Below, in pieces: positions 34,304 to 44,925 of a DNA stretch of 64,000 nt. Source of the DNA: Mycobacterium sp. AT1 (lineage in GTDB: Bacteria; Actinomycetota; Actinomycetes; Mycobacteriales; Mycobacteriaceae); NCBI RefSeq assembly GCF_002043095.1, contig NZ_MVOC01000035.1, positions 140,545 to 204,544 of the forward strand. Reading direction: 5' to 3'. Positions within the stretch are counted from its first letter, which is position 1. Each line of letters begins with the position of its first letter. A program made the position numbers and the translations under genes. Below the pieces are notes generated by a model. The model worked only from the letters and a program-made list of their open reading frames with translations, was not told where the DNA came from and ran no database searches.

Positions 34304-35016
34304 CGAATCTCCTTGGCGTCGGCGAACGTCATCTCGACGTTCTCGGCGGAACTCGAGATCATCGCGCGTTTGGGAAACCCTAGCGACGCGAGTTCGTCGG
34401 CGTAGGGGTGTTTGCCAAGTCGGACTCGCACTCCGCCAGGTCGGTAGCGGACGCCGGATAGCGTCATCTCGCCGGAGGTTTCGCGGGTGACGCCGTCCAT
34501 GTGGGAGTACGTCGGGTGCACCTGGGGCTTGGACGTCAGGGCCGACGGCACCGGCAGCCCGGGGCTGAAGTCCATGCCGACGGCGAACTGACCGTCGACC
34601 GTCACGTCGAACGAGAACCGATGACCGTCGCGGATCGTGAAGTCCGCCAACACCTTCGGGTATCCCCAGATCGTCCGTCCCGCCTCGCACGTGAAGGCGC
34701 CGTCGACCGGCAGATGATGGATGAACGCGCCAGCGGATTGCAGCGCCTTCAACCCACTGGCGTTGGACCCCGGCGGGTTCACCATCACGTTGGTGCCGTA
34801 CTCGAGGTACTCCCCCAGGTCGCCGTCGACGTAGTGCATGAGCATGAGGACGACGACGGCCCGCTGGGGCCGGAAGCGGCAGACCTGCATTCCGCTGTAG
34901 TCGATCATCCGCTGCGCGGCGTCGGCGTTCACCGAGAACATCGCCATGTGCTGAGTCGCGGAGCGGATCCGAACGGGCATGGTCACGACTGATCCTGCGA
35001 TGGTGTGCTCGGTCAC
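34300..35016 (-). CDS. Acetoacetate decarboxylase-like protein (Rv3519 equivalent)
   Basis: This is a 238-residue protein of the acetoacetate decarboxylase-like fold: residues 40-200 show FRPQRAVVVLMLMHYVDGDLGEYLEYGTNVMVNPP and AGRTIWGYPKVLADFTI. It is paired with cyp142 by a 4-bp overlap. The M. tuberculosis positional equivalent Rv3519 is uncharacterised, so no reaction is assigned. The GTG at 35016 lies 8 bp from the best KstR-type operator in the window, so the transcript may be leaderless or have a very short leader. Confidence 0.85.
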   Translation of the reverse strand: MTEHTIAGSVVTMPVRIRSATQHMAMFSVNADAAQRMIDYSGMQVCRFRPQRAVVVLMLMHYVDGDLGEYLEYGTNVMVNPPGSNASGLKALQSAGAFIHHLPVDGAFTCEAGRTIWGYPKVLADFTIRDGHRFSFDVTVDGQFAVGMDFSPGLPVPSALTSKPQVHPTYSHMDGVTRETSGEMTLSGVRYRPGGVRVRLGKHPYADELASLGFPKRAMISSSAENVEMTFADAKEIR

Positions 35017-35024
35017 ACCACGAA

Positions 35025-35042
35025 TCTAGAACGTGTTCTAGA
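35025..35042. promoter_or_regulatory. KstR-type operator, near-perfect palindrome
   Basis: TCTAGAACGTGTTCTAGA has 8-bp arms (TCTAGAAC/GTTCTAGA) that are exactly complementary around a 2-bp centre. It is the strongest KstR-type site here. It lies 8 bp upstream of the Rv3519 equivalent and 17 bp after the stop of the F420-type oxidoreductase gene (35060-36091). Confidence 0.92.
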
Positions 35043-35059
35043 CAACTTGCAAGAAGTGT

Positions 35060-36091
35060 CTACACCAGCGCGGCGAGATCCCTGATCTGCTCGGGCGAGC
35101 GGGCGCCGACCACCATCATCGTGACGCCTGCCGCCTCCCACGCCGTGATTTGCTCACGCACGTAGTCGAGGTTGCCGACGATCGCGGAGTCGTCGACCAG
35201 CTCGTCGGGAATGACCTTGGCGGCCTCGTCCTTGCGGTCGCTTCTGAACAACGCCGTGACGTCGTCGACCACCTCGGAGTAGCCCATCCGGCGGTAGACG
35301 TCGGCGTGAAAGTTGGTGTCCTCGGCGCCCATTCCGCCCATGTAGAGCGCCAGGTGCGGCTTCATCAGCTCCATGACCTCGGCGCGGTCGTCGGTCACCA
35401 CGACCTGCGCCGTCGCACAGATTTCGAAGGTCTCCCGCGTCCGGCGAGCCCCTGGCCTGGCGAACCCCTCGTCGAGCCACTCGTTGTACATGCCGGCGAT
35501 TCGCGGCGAGTAGAAGATCGGCAGCCAGCCGTCGCAGATCTCGGCGGCCAGCGCCACGTTCTTGGGACCCTCGGCGCCCAGCATGACCGGGATGTCGGCG
35601 CGCAGCGGATGGGTGATGGGCTTGAGGTTCTTGCCGAGACCCGTCGTGCCCTCACCGGTGAGCGGCAACGGGTAGTGCGGGCCGTCGCTGTGCACGGGCG
35701 CCTCGCGGGCCCACACCTGGCGCAGGATGTCCACGTATTCACGGGTGCGGGCCAACGGCTTCGGGAACTTGGCGCCGTACCAGCCCTCCACGACCTGCGG
35801 CCCGGAGACGCCGAGGCCGACGATGTGCCGTCCACCGGAGAGGTGATCCAGGGTCAGCGCGGCCATCGCGAGCGCGGTGGGCGTACGCGCCGACAGCTGG
35901 AGCACCGACGTGCCCAGCCGCATCCGCGTGGTCTCGCGGCCCCACCACGCCAGCGGCGTGTAGGCGTCCGAGCCCCACGCCTCGGCCGTGAAGACGGTGT
36001 CGAAGTTCGCCTCCTCGGCGGCCGCGACGAGTTCCGCGTGGTTGGTTGGCGGCTGCGCCCCCCAGTAACCAAGCTGCAGTCCCAGTTTCAT
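35060..36091 (-). CDS. LLM-class F420-dependent oxidoreductase (Rv3520c equivalent)
   Basis: This is a 343-residue luciferase-like monooxygenase-family TIM barrel. Seen are LGLQLGYWGAQPP at the N-terminus, the GLGVSGPQVVEGWYGAKF loop and IPVMLGAEGPKNVALAAEICDGWLP. This is the mycobacterial F420-dependent branch rather than the FMN branch. By position it corresponds to Rv3520c of the cholesterol regulon, whose substrate is not known to me. ATG 36091 gives the family length; an upstream in-frame start crosses the operator. The divergent neighbour is the Rv3521 equivalent. Confidence 0.9.
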   Translation of the reverse strand: MKLGLQLGYWGAQPPTNHAELVAAAEEANFDTVFTAEAWGSDAYTPLAWWGRETTRMRLGTSVLQLSARTPTALAMAALTLDHLSGGRHIVGLGVSGPQVVEGWYGAKFPKPLARTREYVDILRQVWAREAPVHSDGPHYPLPLTGEGTTGLGKNLKPITHPLRADIPVMLGAEGPKNVALAAEICDGWLPIFYSPRIAGMYNEWLDEGFARPGARRTRETFEICATAQVVVTDDRAEVMELMKPHLALYMGGMGAEDTNFHADVYRRMGYSEVVDDVTALFRSDRKDEAAKVIPDELVDDSAIVGNLDYVREQITAWEAAGVTMMVVGARSPEQIRDLAALV

Positions 36092-36138
36092 TGCCGCCAA
36101 CCTTCCCGGGCCTCGCTGCCCGTTCTTGCCTCGATTGT

Positions 36139-36152
36139 TAGAACCTGTTCTA
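36139..36152. promoter_or_regulatory. KstR-type operator
   Basis: TAGAACCTGTTCTA has 6-bp exact arms around a 2-bp centre. It sits between the divergent Rv3520c equivalent (48 bp) and the Rv3521 equivalent (10 bp from its GTG), so it should control the DUF35-ltp4-ltp3 transcript and the oxidoreductase. Confidence 0.9.
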
Positions 36153-36161
36153 CTCGACTCC

Positions 36162-37163
36162 GTGACCACCAGCCAAAGCAGCCCGGTGCAGCCCTCACCT
36201 CATACGGAAGACCGCGAGCCGCCGCTCTCAGCTCCGCTGAAACTGTCATTCGACTACACCCGTTCAGTCGGATCGGTGCTCGGCCGGTTCTTCACCGAAC
36301 TCCGCGACCGACACGTCGTCGGCATCCGTGGATCGGACGGTCGGGTGCTCGTTCCGCCCGCCGAGTTCGACCCCGTCACCTATGCGCCGTTGACGGAGAT
36401 CGTACCGGTGGCCAGCGTAGGAACCGTGACCTCGTGGACGTGGCAGCCCGAGCCGCTGGAGGGCCAACCCCTCGACCGCCCGTTCGCGTGGGCGTTGATC
36501 ACCCTCGACGGCGCGGACACCGCGCTCATCCACGCGGTCGACGCCGGATCGCCCGACTCGATCGCCACCGGGGCGCGGGTCCACGTGCACTGGGCCGACG
36601 AACCCGTCGGAGCGATCACCGACATCGCGTACTTCGAGCTCGGAGACACCCCCGAGGATGCGCCCGAGGCGCCCGTCGACCGCGACCCCGTGACGATGAT
36701 CGTCACCCCGACGTCGATGGAGATCCAGCACACCGCATCGCATCCCGAGAGCACGTTCCTGCGCGCCCTCGAGGAGGGCAGACTGGTCGGCGCCAGCACC
36801 GTCGGCGGCAAGGTGTACTTCCCTGCGCGAGAAGCAGATCCGTCCACCGGTCAGCAGCTCACCGAGTTCGTCGAGCTGCCCGACAAGGGAACGGTGACGA
36901 CGTTCGCGATCATCAACATCCCGTTCGCCGGGCAGAAGATCAAGCCGCCGTACGTCGCCGCCTACATTCTGCTCGACGGTGCGGACATCCCGTTCCTGCA
37001 CCTGGTCACCGAGATCGAGGCGGCCGACGTTCGGATGGGCATGCGGGTGGAGGCGGTGTGGAAGCCCCGCGAGGAGTGGGGACTCGGCATCGACAACATC
37101 GACCACTTCCGGCCGTCGGGTGAGCCCGACGCCGACTACGACACCTACAAGCACCACCAGTAA
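36162..37163 (+). CDS. Tandem DUF35 (OB-fold) protein, Rv3521 equivalent
   Basis: This is a 333-residue protein made of two similar halves, each a DUF35-type unit. Half one (about 25-165) has VLGRFFTELRDRHVVGIRGSDGRVLVPPAEFDP and GTVTSWTWQ. Half two (about 185-320) has FLRALEEGRLVGASTVGGKVYFPAREADP and GTVTTFAIINIPFAGQ. Standard DUF35 proteins carry a Cys4 zinc ribbon before the OB-fold; here the ribbon is present in shape but no cysteines are seen. DUF35 proteins partner Ltp thiolase-like proteins in steroid side-chain retro-aldol cleavage (for example ChsH2 with Ltp2), so it probably pairs with Ltp3/Ltp4 downstream. It starts at GTG 36162. Confidence 0.85.
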   Translation: MTTSQSSPVQPSPHTEDREPPLSAPLKLSFDYTRSVGSVLGRFFTELRDRHVVGIRGSDGRVLVPPAEFDPVTYAPLTEIVPVASVGTVTSWTWQPEPLEGQPLDRPFAWALITLDGADTALIHAVDAGSPDSIATGARVHVHWADEPVGAITDIAYFELGDTPEDAPEAPVDRDPVTMIVTPTSMEIQHTASHPESTFLRALEEGRLVGASTVGGKVYFPAREADPSTGQQLTEFVELPDKGTVTTFAIINIPFAGQKIKPPYVAAYILLDGADIPFLHLVTEIEAADVRMGMRVEAVWKPREEWGLGIDNIDHFRPSGEPDADYDTYKHHQ

Positions 37164-37176
37164 GGCGGGCGCACGC

Positions 37177-38232
37177 ATGACTGAAGTAGCAGTGGTCGGA
37201 TTCGCACATGCCCCGCATGTGCGCCGCACCGAGGGCACCACCAACGGCGTCGAAATGCTCATGCCATGCTTCGCCGAGCTGTACGCCGATCTGGGCATCA
37301 AGCAGACAGACATCGGGTTCTGGTGCTCGGGATCATCGGATTACCTTGCCGGGCGGGCATTCTCGTTCATCTCCGCAATCGACTCGATCGGCGCCGTTCC
37401 GCCGATCAACGAGTCGCACGTGGAGATGGACGCCGCGTGGGCACTGTACGAGGCGTACATCAAGATCCTGACCGGGTCGGTCGACACCGCCCTGGTCTAC
37501 GGCTTCGGCAAGTCGTCGGCGGGCATCCTGCGCCGGACCATGGCGATGCAGTCCGATCCGTACACCGTCGCCCCGCTGTGGCCGGACGCCGTCTCGACCG
37601 CCGGCCTGCAGGCCCGGCTCGGACTGGAATCCGGCAAGTGGACCGCCGAGCAGATGGCCCAGGTCGCCCTTGACGCCATGAACGCCGCGTCCCGCACCGA
37701 TTCCGTCGAGCCGGCCCAGAGTGTCGAGGAGTTGTTGGAGCGGCCGTACTTCGCAGATCCGTTGCGCCGCCACGACATCGCTCCGATCACCGACGGCGCG
37801 TCGGCGATCGTGTTGGCCTCCGGCGACAAGGCCAGGGAGCTGCGCGAAAACCCAGCGTGGATAACCGGTTTCGAGCACCGCATCGAGACCCCCATTCTGG
37901 GCGCCCGCGATCTCACCGTCTCACCGTCGACTGCGTCGTCGGCGGCTGCGGCTACCGGCGGTGATGTTGGCTCGATCGACGTCGCCGAGCTCTACGCCCC
38001 CTTCAGCCATCAGCAGCTGATCCTCGCCGAGGCGATCGGGCTGAACGGCTCGACCACGGTCAACCCGTCTGGCGGAGCGCTCGCCGCCAATCCGATGTTC
38101 TCGACCGGCCTGGAGCGCGTCGGCTTCGCGGCAAGGCACATCTTCGACGGCTCGGCCCAGCGGGTGCTCGCCCACGCGACGAGCGGGGCTGCGCTGCAAC
38201 AGAATCTGGTCGCGGTCATGGAAGGCCGATGA
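37177..38232 (+). CDS. ltp4: Thiolase-like lipid-transfer protein Ltp4
   Basis: This is a 351-residue thiolase-superfamily protein (SCP-x-like) without the SCP2 lipid domain. Ltp-type proteins act as aldolases in removal of the sterol side-chain propionyl unit. Seen are IGFWCSGSSDYLAGRAFSF, ITDGASAIVLAS, VAELYAPFSHQQLI and NPSGGALAANPMFSTGLERV. ATG 37177 is 13 bp after the DUF35 stop. It corresponds to Rv3522. Confidence 0.9.
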   Translation: MTEVAVVGFAHAPHVRRTEGTTNGVEMLMPCFAELYADLGIKQTDIGFWCSGSSDYLAGRAFSFISAIDSIGAVPPINESHVEMDAAWALYEAYIKILTGSVDTALVYGFGKSSAGILRRTMAMQSDPYTVAPLWPDAVSTAGLQARLGLESGKWTAEQMAQVALDAMNAASRTDSVEPAQSVEELLERPYFADPLRRHDIAPITDGASAIVLASGDKARELRENPAWITGFEHRIETPILGARDLTVSPSTASSAAAATGGDVGSIDVAELYAPFSHQQLILAEAIGLNGSTTVNPSGGALAANPMFSTGLERVGFAARHIFDGSAQRVLAHATSGAALQQNLVAVMEGR

Positions 38233-38266
38233 GCGCTTGCGCGAAGAGAAAGGCATGTAGGTAGCT

Positions 38267-39436
<1,170 letters not shown>

Positions 39437-39502
39437 AAGGTCGGAGGGCGACCCATCGCGTACGTTGGAGGGGATTTCAACCCCAACCCCTGTTAACAAT
39501 TG

Positions 39503-40150
39503 ATGACACTTAAATACACAACGCCCAAAGCCCTCGTTGCCACCCTGTCGACCCTGCTCGTAATCGGAATCAGCGGCTGCACGCCGCCCGACGACGTAGG
39601 TGGCACCAGTGCGCAGAGCAGCACCGCGCCGACGTTGCCGACCGTCCCATATACGCCGACCACGTCGACGAAGCCTGGCGGGTCGGCCACGGTCGACTAC
39701 CGCCGGTTGCTGCTCAACGCCGCCGATCTCACCGACGCAGACGACACCTTCGTCGAGCGCTCGAGGGAGTCGGACCCGAACGGCAGCCCCGGGGCCAGCG
39801 CGTTCTTCGTCAACGGCGAGGACAGCCGGGCGATCATCGACACGTTTCTGATCTATCCGGATGCCGCCACGGCGACGGCCACCTTGAAGCAGGCGGCTGG
39901 CACCCTTCCGACGCTGGTCGCGGGCGGAACTCCACAGCCCTTGGCCGTCGGAACGGGCGGGGTGGTGGTGTCGGGGACGGCGCCCGACGAGGACAAGGCG
40001 GTCACGCTGGTCTTCTTCTCCGAGGGCAAGGCGTTGGTCCGACTGGAGTTTCAAAGCGCGGTCGGAGACCCCACGACGGAGGATTTCGTGACCAACGTGG
40101 CGAAGATGCAGCAGATCGCGCTGCGGGTGGGCCTCGAGGCCGACCAGTAA
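39503..40150 (+). CDS. Putative lipoprotein, unknown function
   Basis: This is a 215-residue lipoprotein with a signal peptide ending in ISGC (Cys about 26), followed by a Thr/Pro/Ser linker (to about 62). A mature domain comes next: VDYRRLLLNAADLTDADDTFVERSRESDPNG, GASAFFVNGEDSRAIIDTFLIYPD. It looks like the mycobacterial LppX/LpqN-like sensor or lipid-associated group, but I cannot name the family. ATG 39503 is chosen over a TTG at 39500. It lies 66 bp after ltp3 and is followed by the kshA operator, so it may be the end of the ltp3 transcript. Confidence 0.78.
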   Translation: MTLKYTTPKALVATLSTLLVIGISGCTPPDDVGGTSAQSSTAPTLPTVPYTPTTSTKPGGSATVDYRRLLLNAADLTDADDTFVERSRESDPNGSPGASAFFVNGEDSRAIIDTFLIYPDAATATATLKQAAGTLPTLVAGGTPQPLAVGTGGVVVSGTAPDEDKAVTLVFFSEGKALVRLEFQSAVGDPTTEDFVTNVAKMQQIALRVGLEADQ

Positions 40151-40191
40151 GGACGGCCGAGCTCGCATTGCGCACGAGGTGGAAAAAACTG

Positions 40192-40205
40192 TAACGTGTT
40201 CTAGT
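40192..40205. promoter_or_regulatory. KstR-type operator upstream of kshA
   Basis: TAACGTGTTCTAGT on the minus strand reads ACTAGAACACGTTA, a KstR-type repeat with one weaker arm, identical to the site at 22154. It lies 28 bp upstream of the kshA GTG. Confidence 0.86.
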
Positions 40206-40233
40206 TAGTGAGCAACGGAACGGGAGGCCCACC

Positions 40234-41388
40234 GTGAGCAGCGAGACAACCGCGGTATCCGCGAACATTCGTGAGATCGACACCGGAGCGCTGCCGGACC
40301 GCTACGCGCGGGGCTGGCACTGCATCGGCCCGGTGGTGAACTTCGACGACGGCAAGCCGCATTCCGTGGACATCTTCGGCACCAAGCTGGTGGTCTTCGC
40401 CGACTCCCATGGTGACCTCAAGATCCTCGACGGCTACTGCAGGCACATGGGCGGCGACCTGTCGCAGGGCACCGTCAAGGGTGACGAGGTCGCCTGCCCA
40501 TTCCACGACTGGCGCTGGGGTGGCGACGGCAAGTGCAAGCTGGTGCCGTACGCCAAGCGCACGCCGCGACTGGCCAGGACCCGGGCGTGGGAGACCGACG
40601 TTCGCAACGGCCTGCTTTACGTGTGGCACGACCACGAGGGCAACCCACCGCCGCCGGAGCTCCGCATCCCCGAACTGCCCGAGTACGGCCGGGACGACTG
40701 GACCGAATGGCGTTGGAACTCGATGCTCATCGAGGGCTCCAACTGCCGCGAGATCATCGACAACGTCACCGACATGGCGCACTTCTTCTACATTCACTTC
40801 GGCTTGCCGACGTACTTCAAGAACGTCTTCGAGGGCCACGTCGCGTCGCAGTATCTGCACAACGTTGGCAGGCCCGACGTCAACGATCTCGGCACCGCGT
40901 ACGGGGAGGCGCACCTCGACTCCGAGGCGTCCTACTTCGGCCCGTCGTTCATGATCAATTGGCTGCACAACAACTACGGCGGGTTCAAGGCCGAGTCGAT
41001 CCTGATCAACTGCCACTACCCGGTCTCGCAGGACTCGTTCGTGCTGCAGTGGGGCGTCATCGTCGAGAAGCCCAAGGGCATGGACGAGAAGATGACCGAG
41101 AAGCTGTCCAAGGCGTTCACCGAGGGCGTCAGCAAGGGCTTCCTTCAGGACGTCGAGATCTGGAAGCACAAGACTCGGATCGACAATCCGCTGCTGGTCG
41201 AGGAGGACGGTGCGGTCTACCAGATGCGCCGTTGGTACCAGCAGTTCTACGTCGACGTCGCCGACGTGACCCCTGACATGACGGACCGGTTCGAGATCGA
41301 GGTCGACACCACCGCGGCCAACGAGAAGTGGCACGTCGAGGTGGAGGAGAATCTGCGCAAGCGCGCGGAGGAACAGCCGGCGACATGA
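40234..41388 (+). CDS. kshA: 3-ketosteroid 9-alpha-hydroxylase oxygenase KshA
   Basis: KshA is the terminal oxygenase that hydroxylates C9 of the steroid nucleus, opening ring B together with the KstD dehydrogenase. The 384-residue protein carries a Rieske [2Fe-2S] centre (C69-x-H71 in CRHMGG, C88-x2-H91 in CPFHDW) and a mononuclear iron site (H183 and H188 in DMAHFFYIH, with the third Asp expected in the RIDNP region). The spacing and numbers agree with M. tuberculosis KshA shifted by two. The partner reductase KshB is not in this window. It overlaps the next gene by 4 bp. Confidence 0.97.
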   Translation: MSSETTAVSANIREIDTGALPDRYARGWHCIGPVVNFDDGKPHSVDIFGTKLVVFADSHGDLKILDGYCRHMGGDLSQGTVKGDEVACPFHDWRWGGDGKCKLVPYAKRTPRLARTRAWETDVRNGLLYVWHDHEGNPPPPELRIPELPEYGRDDWTEWRWNSMLIEGSNCREIIDNVTDMAHFFYIHFGLPTYFKNVFEGHVASQYLHNVGRPDVNDLGTAYGEAHLDSEASYFGPSFMINWLHNNYGGFKAESILINCHYPVSQDSFVLQWGVIVEKPKGMDEKMTEKLSKAFTEGVSKGFLQDVEIWKHKTRIDNPLLVEEDGAVYQMRRWYQQFYVDVADVTPDMTDRFEIEVDTTAANEKWHVEVEENLRKRAEEQPAT

Positions 41389-41888
41389 GTGACGCGCCAG
41401 ACGTTGGTTCGATTGTCGGCTCCGCCGACGGTGATCCGATGGTCGGCCCCGCCGACGTCGACCGGCTGGCGCGTTCAATGCTGGCCCTCCTCGGTCACGA
41501 CGACGACGAACACCCCACCGCCACCCGCGAGGCGACCGGAACATGGTCCAAGGCACCGGACTTCGCCTCCGACCCCGAGCGGGCGGCGGCGGTCAAGGAA
41601 GCGTCCGCGCGGGATCGCGAGCGCTATCTGACCGCGGGACTGACCCCCGTCGACTGTCGGTTCTGCCACGTCACCGTTGCCGTCAAGAAGCTCGGCGCGG
41701 GACACACTGCGGTGCAATGGAGTTCGGAAGCCACCCAGCGCTGCGCGACGTTCGCCGAGGTGCGGGCCAACGGCGGTGACAGCAGCAGGAGCAAGTCGTG
41801 CCCCCGGCTCTCCGACAGCATCCGGCACGCCGTCGCCGAGGGCTGCCTCGAGGAGCAGTCGAGCGCACCGTCACCTGGCGACGGTTAG
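41385..41888 (+). CDS. Conserved protein downstream of kshA (Rv3527 equivalent)
   Basis: This is a 167-residue protein of unknown function. Residues 1-70 are acidic and low complexity. Residues 80-150 contain CRFCH, RCATFAEV, KSCPRL and EGCLEE, five cysteines that could bind zinc or an Fe-S cluster. The ATG overlaps the kshA stop by 4 bp (ATGA), so it is co-translated with kshA. In M. tuberculosis the equivalent gene is Rv3527, also uncharacterised. Its 3' end overlaps the convergent ureD by 18 bp. Confidence 0.8.
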   Translation: MSDAPDVGSIVGSADGDPMVGPADVDRLARSMLALLGHDDDEHPTATREATGTWSKAPDFASDPERAAAVKEASARDRERYLTAGLTPVDCRFCHVTVAVKKLGAGHTAVQWSSEATQRCATFAEVRANGGDSSRSKSCPRLSDSIRHAVAEGCLEEQSSAPSPGDG

Positions 41889-42620
41889 CCGACTCCTGCG
41901 CACCGTCGTCAGCACCTCGTCGAGTGCCGTGCGCAACGCACCACCGTCGCGTGCCGCGATCCGCACGGCCCACCCCGCAGCATTCGGCAACTCGGTCGAC
42001 GCGCCGTAGCCGGCATCGGACGGCGCCAAGGTGGGCGCGTCGCCAAGCCCTATCAGGTAGACGGTGCCGAACGCCGACGGTGCCCGTCTTGCCGCCGGCA
42101 TCGCGTCGAGCGACTGGGCGTCGACGGCGAGCAGATCGTGCTCCGGCCCCCGCACCTCCACGGTCGACGCGTATGAACCAAAGTCGGCGTTGCCGCACTC
42201 AGGATGCAGCACCACCGCGTCGACGACGACGGCCCGCCCACCCGGCGCCACGCGCACCCGCACCTCCTGGCGGTACCGCGCGTGCGGTGTCACGATGCGC
42301 GGCGCGGGCACGTACCAAAGTTCGCCGGTCGCATCCACCGTCAGCCGGGTGTCTTCGAAAGCCTCTGCACCCGTTGCCGTTCCGCTGATAGTCGTCGCGC
42401 CCTGGCCCTGCACGGTCGCGACACCGCCGTCCACCACCTCGACCGACTGCCGTATGACGTCCCCGGGGATCAACGTGCCCGCGGAGTTCTGCACCGTCAG
42501 CACACCGCCTCGTTCGTCGTCGAACACCCGGCCCACCAGCAGCGGCCACCGGTAGCGGCGTCGCGTCAACACCGTCCGGCCACCGACCCGGGCGAGCACC
42601 AGGTCGAGAGCCGGCGTCAC
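41871..42620 (-). CDS. ureD: Urease accessory protein UreD
   Basis: This is a 249-residue UreD/UreH family protein; with UreF and UreG it forms the chaperone complex that loads Ni into apo-urease. Seen are [16 protein letters not shown] and [17 protein letters not shown] segments and the [31 protein letters not shown] region typical of the fold. GTG 42620 overlaps the ureG stop by 4 bp; earlier starts lie inside ureG. It is the last gene of the urease block on the minus strand and overlaps the end of the Rv3527 equivalent by 18 bp. Confidence 0.85.
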   Translation of the reverse strand: MTPALDLVLARVGGRTVLTRRRYRWPLLVGRVFDDERGGVLTVQNSAGTLIPGDVIRQSVEVVDGGVATVQGQGATTISGTATGAEAFEDTRLTVDATGELWYVPAPRIVTPHARYRQEVRVRVAPGGRAVVVDAVVLHPECGNADFGSYASTVEVRGPEHDLLAVDAQSLDAMPAARRAPSAFGTVYLIGLGDAPTLAPSDAGYGASTELPNAAGWAVRIAARDGGALRTALDEVLTTVRRSRLTVAR

Positions 42621-43222
42621 CGGAACAGCACCTCGCGGTCGAGAACGTCGGCGACGGCGTCGACGCCCGATCCGCCGCGTGCGCTGATCGCGACGACCGG
42701 TCTGCCCTCGCGGACGTCGTCGGCCTCCCTGCGCATCAGCTCCAGGTCGACGCCGACGTGCGGCGCGAGGTCGACCTTGTTGATGACCAGCAGATCGCAT
42801 CGAACGACGCCAGGGCCGCGCTTGCGGGGGATGTCGTCACCGCCCGCGACGTCGATGACGAACAGCCAGTAGTCCACCAGGTCGCGGGAGAACGTCGACG
42901 CGAGGTTGTCCCCGCCGGACTCCAGCAGGATCACCTCGGTGTCGGGAAACCGGGCCTCCAAGTCGTCGGCTGCGGCCATGTTCAGCGACGGGTCCTCGCG
43001 GATGACGGTGTGCGGACAGCCGCCCGCCTCCACGGCCCGCACCCGAAGCGGGTCGATCAGACCCGACCGTCGCACCCGCTCGGCGTCTTCGTCGGTGACG
43101 AGGTCGTTGGTGATCACCGACACGACACGCCCCCGACGGGCGAACTCACCGAGCAGTGCTTCGACGAGCGCGGTCTTCCCCGACCCGACCGGGCCGCCGA
43201 TTCCGACGCGGGCGGCCCTCAT
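42617..43222 (-). CDS. ureG: Urease accessory GTPase UreG
   Basis: This is a 201-residue SIMIBI GTPase that delivers nickel to urease. The P-loop [11 protein letters not shown] is at residues 9-19 and the conserved Cys-Pro-His metal site is in [24 protein letters not shown] gives the NKxD base-specificity motif and ESGGDN a switch region. It has no His-rich N-terminus. It overlaps ureC by 4 bp. Confidence 0.95.
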   Translation of the reverse strand: MRAARVGIGGPVGSGKTALVEALLGEFARRGRVVSVITNDLVTDEDAERVRRSGLIDPLRVRAVEAGGCPHTVIREDPSLNMAAADDLEARFPDTEVILLESGGDNLASTFSRDLVDYWLFVIDVAGGDDIPRKRGPGVVRCDLLVINKVDLAPHVGVDLELMRREADDVREGRPVVAISARGGSGVDAVADVLDREVLFR

Positions 43223-44925
43223 CGCAGCAGATACTTGCGCGAAAAGGGCACGCTGACAGCGGGTTCGGCGGTCAGCAGCACTCCGTCGGCGCGCACGTCG
43301 AACGTGCGCGGGTCGACCTCGACGTTCGGGAGCGCGGCGTTGCGGACCATGTCGGACTTGCGTAGCCCACGCACCGACGCGATGGGCAGCACGCGCTTGC
43401 GCAGTCCCAGCGACTCCGGCACGCCGGCCTCCACGGCGAGCGACGACATGAACACGAAACCCGCATCGGCCGCCGCGTCACCGAGCGCTGCCCAATTGGG
43501 CCGCGCCACTACCGGTTCCGACGACGACACCGATCCAGCGGCGTCGCCGAGTGCCGCCCAGGCGATGTATCCGTTCTTGAGGACCACCTTGGGCTTGACG
43601 CCGAAGAAGGCGGGGTGCCAGATCACCAGATCGGCGACCCTGCCGACCTGAACCGATCCGATGTGGGCCTCGGCGCCGATCGAGATCGCCGGGTTGACGG
43701 TGAGTTTCGCGATGTAGCGCTTCACCCGTTCGTTGTCGGCGGCCGCCGTCGTCTCCTCCGGCAGCCGTCCGACCCGTTGTTTCATCACCGCAGCGAGTTG
43801 CCAGCAGTTGGCGATGTTCTCGGCGACGCGTCCCATGCCCTGGGTGTCGCTGCCGAAGATGGAGATCGCGCCCATGTCGTGCAGGAAGTCCTCTGCCACC
43901 ATCGTCTGGGGTCGGATGCGGGCCTCGGCGAACGCCACGTCCTCGGGCGCCTGCCAGTTCATCAGATGCGCCAACATGGTCATCGGCACACCCTCGTCGA
44001 GACCGCCGAGCGTGTACGGATTCGTCGGATTCGTGGTGCCGGGGATGACGTTGTCGTAACTGACACAACGGATCAGGTCCGGTGCGTGGCCGCCGCCCGC
44101 CCCCTCGACGTGGTAGAGGTGGATCGTCCGGTCCCCGATCGTCGACATCGTCGTCTCGGAGAAGCCGAATTCGTTGATCGAATCGGTATGCAGGTGAACG
44201 GCGAAGTCGGCGGAGTCGGCGGCGACGAGCGTCTTGTCGACGATGTCCGGTGAGGCCCCGAAGTCCTCGTGGATCTTCACGGCACCCGCTCCCGCCGCGA
44301 CCATCTCGAGTACCGCAGCGGAGTCCGACGAACCGCGACCGAACGGGACGTAGTTCATCGGCGAGTATTCCCCCGCCTTGAGGAACATCGCCAGGTTGCG
44401 CGGCCCGCCCGTCGCGACTTCGAACGACGGGCCGAGCGAGCCGCCGATCAACGTGGTCGTACCGGTGGACAGCGCGTGCTCGGTCTGCTGTGGGGAGATC
44501 AAGTGCGCGTGCGTCTCGATGGCACCCGCGGTGACGATCATCCCCTCTGCGGGGATCGGGGTCGTCGACGTCCCGACCACCATGCCCGGGGTCACGCCCG
44601 GCATGACGTCCGGGTTGCCTGCCTTCCCGATGCCGACGATTCGTCCGCCACGAATGCCGATGTCGGCCTTGATGATTCCCGTCACCGCATCGACGATTAC
44701 CGCGTTGACGATCACGTAGTCCAGTGCACCTTCGGCGTGCGTCGTGCCCGGCCGGTAGCCCTCACCGTCGCGCACCGACTTGCCTGCGCCGCCCAGCAAC
44801 TCGTAGCCAGGCACGGCGTGGTCGTACTCCACCTCGACGAACAGGTCGGAGTCGGCCAACCGGATGCGATCGCCGGTGGTGGGGCCGAACATGCGGGCGT
44901 AGGACGCCCGGTCGATCGCCGTCAT
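43219..44925 (-). CDS. ureC: Urease alpha subunit UreC (divergent)
   Basis: UreC is the catalytic subunit of urease, which converts urea to ammonia and carbamate. The 568-residue protein has the N-terminal [23 protein letters not shown] region, the metal-binding H139-A-H141 and the bridging lysine K217 in VKIHED. H244/H246 ([12 protein letters not shown]), H272 and the DTQGMGR segment are also present. In the mobile flap the usual MVCHHL reads TMLAHLM, so the flap Cys is Ala while the following catalytic His remains. The C-terminal part is more diverged than in common ureases. ATG 44925 overlaps the ureAB stop by 4 bp. Confidence 0.93.
   Translation of the reverse strand: MTAIDRASYARMFGPTTGDRIRLADSDLFVEVEYDHAVPGYELLGGAGKSVRDGEGYRPGTTHAEGALDYVIVNAVIVDAVTGIIKADIGIRGGRIVGIGKAGNPDVMPGVTPGMVVGTSTTPIPAEGMIVTAGAIETHAHLISPQQTEHALSTGTTTLIGGSLGPSFEVATGGPRNLAMFLKAGEYSPMNYVPFGRGSSDSAAVLEMVAAGAGAVKIHEDFGASPDIVDKTLVAADSADFAVHLHTDSINEFGFSETTMSTIGDRTIHLYHVEGAGGGHAPDLIRCVSYDNVIPGTTNPTNPYTLGGLDEGVPMTMLAHLMNWQAPEDVAFAEARIRPQTMVAEDFLHDMGAISIFGSDTQGMGRVAENIANCWQLAAVMKQRVGRLPEETTAAADNERVKRYIAKLTVNPAISIGAEAHIGSVQVGRVADLVIWHPAFFGVKPKVVLKNGYIAWAALGDAAGSVSSSEPVVARPNWAALGDAAADAGFVFMSSLAVEAGVPESLGLRKRVLPIASVRGLRKSDMVRNAALPNVEVDPRTFDVRADGVLLTAEPAVSVPFSRKYLLR

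Noticed and set aside
35150..37123. 657-codon plus-strand open frame spanning two divergent genes
   Set aside because: It crosses a KstR-controlled divergent promoter, and its translation resembles no family.
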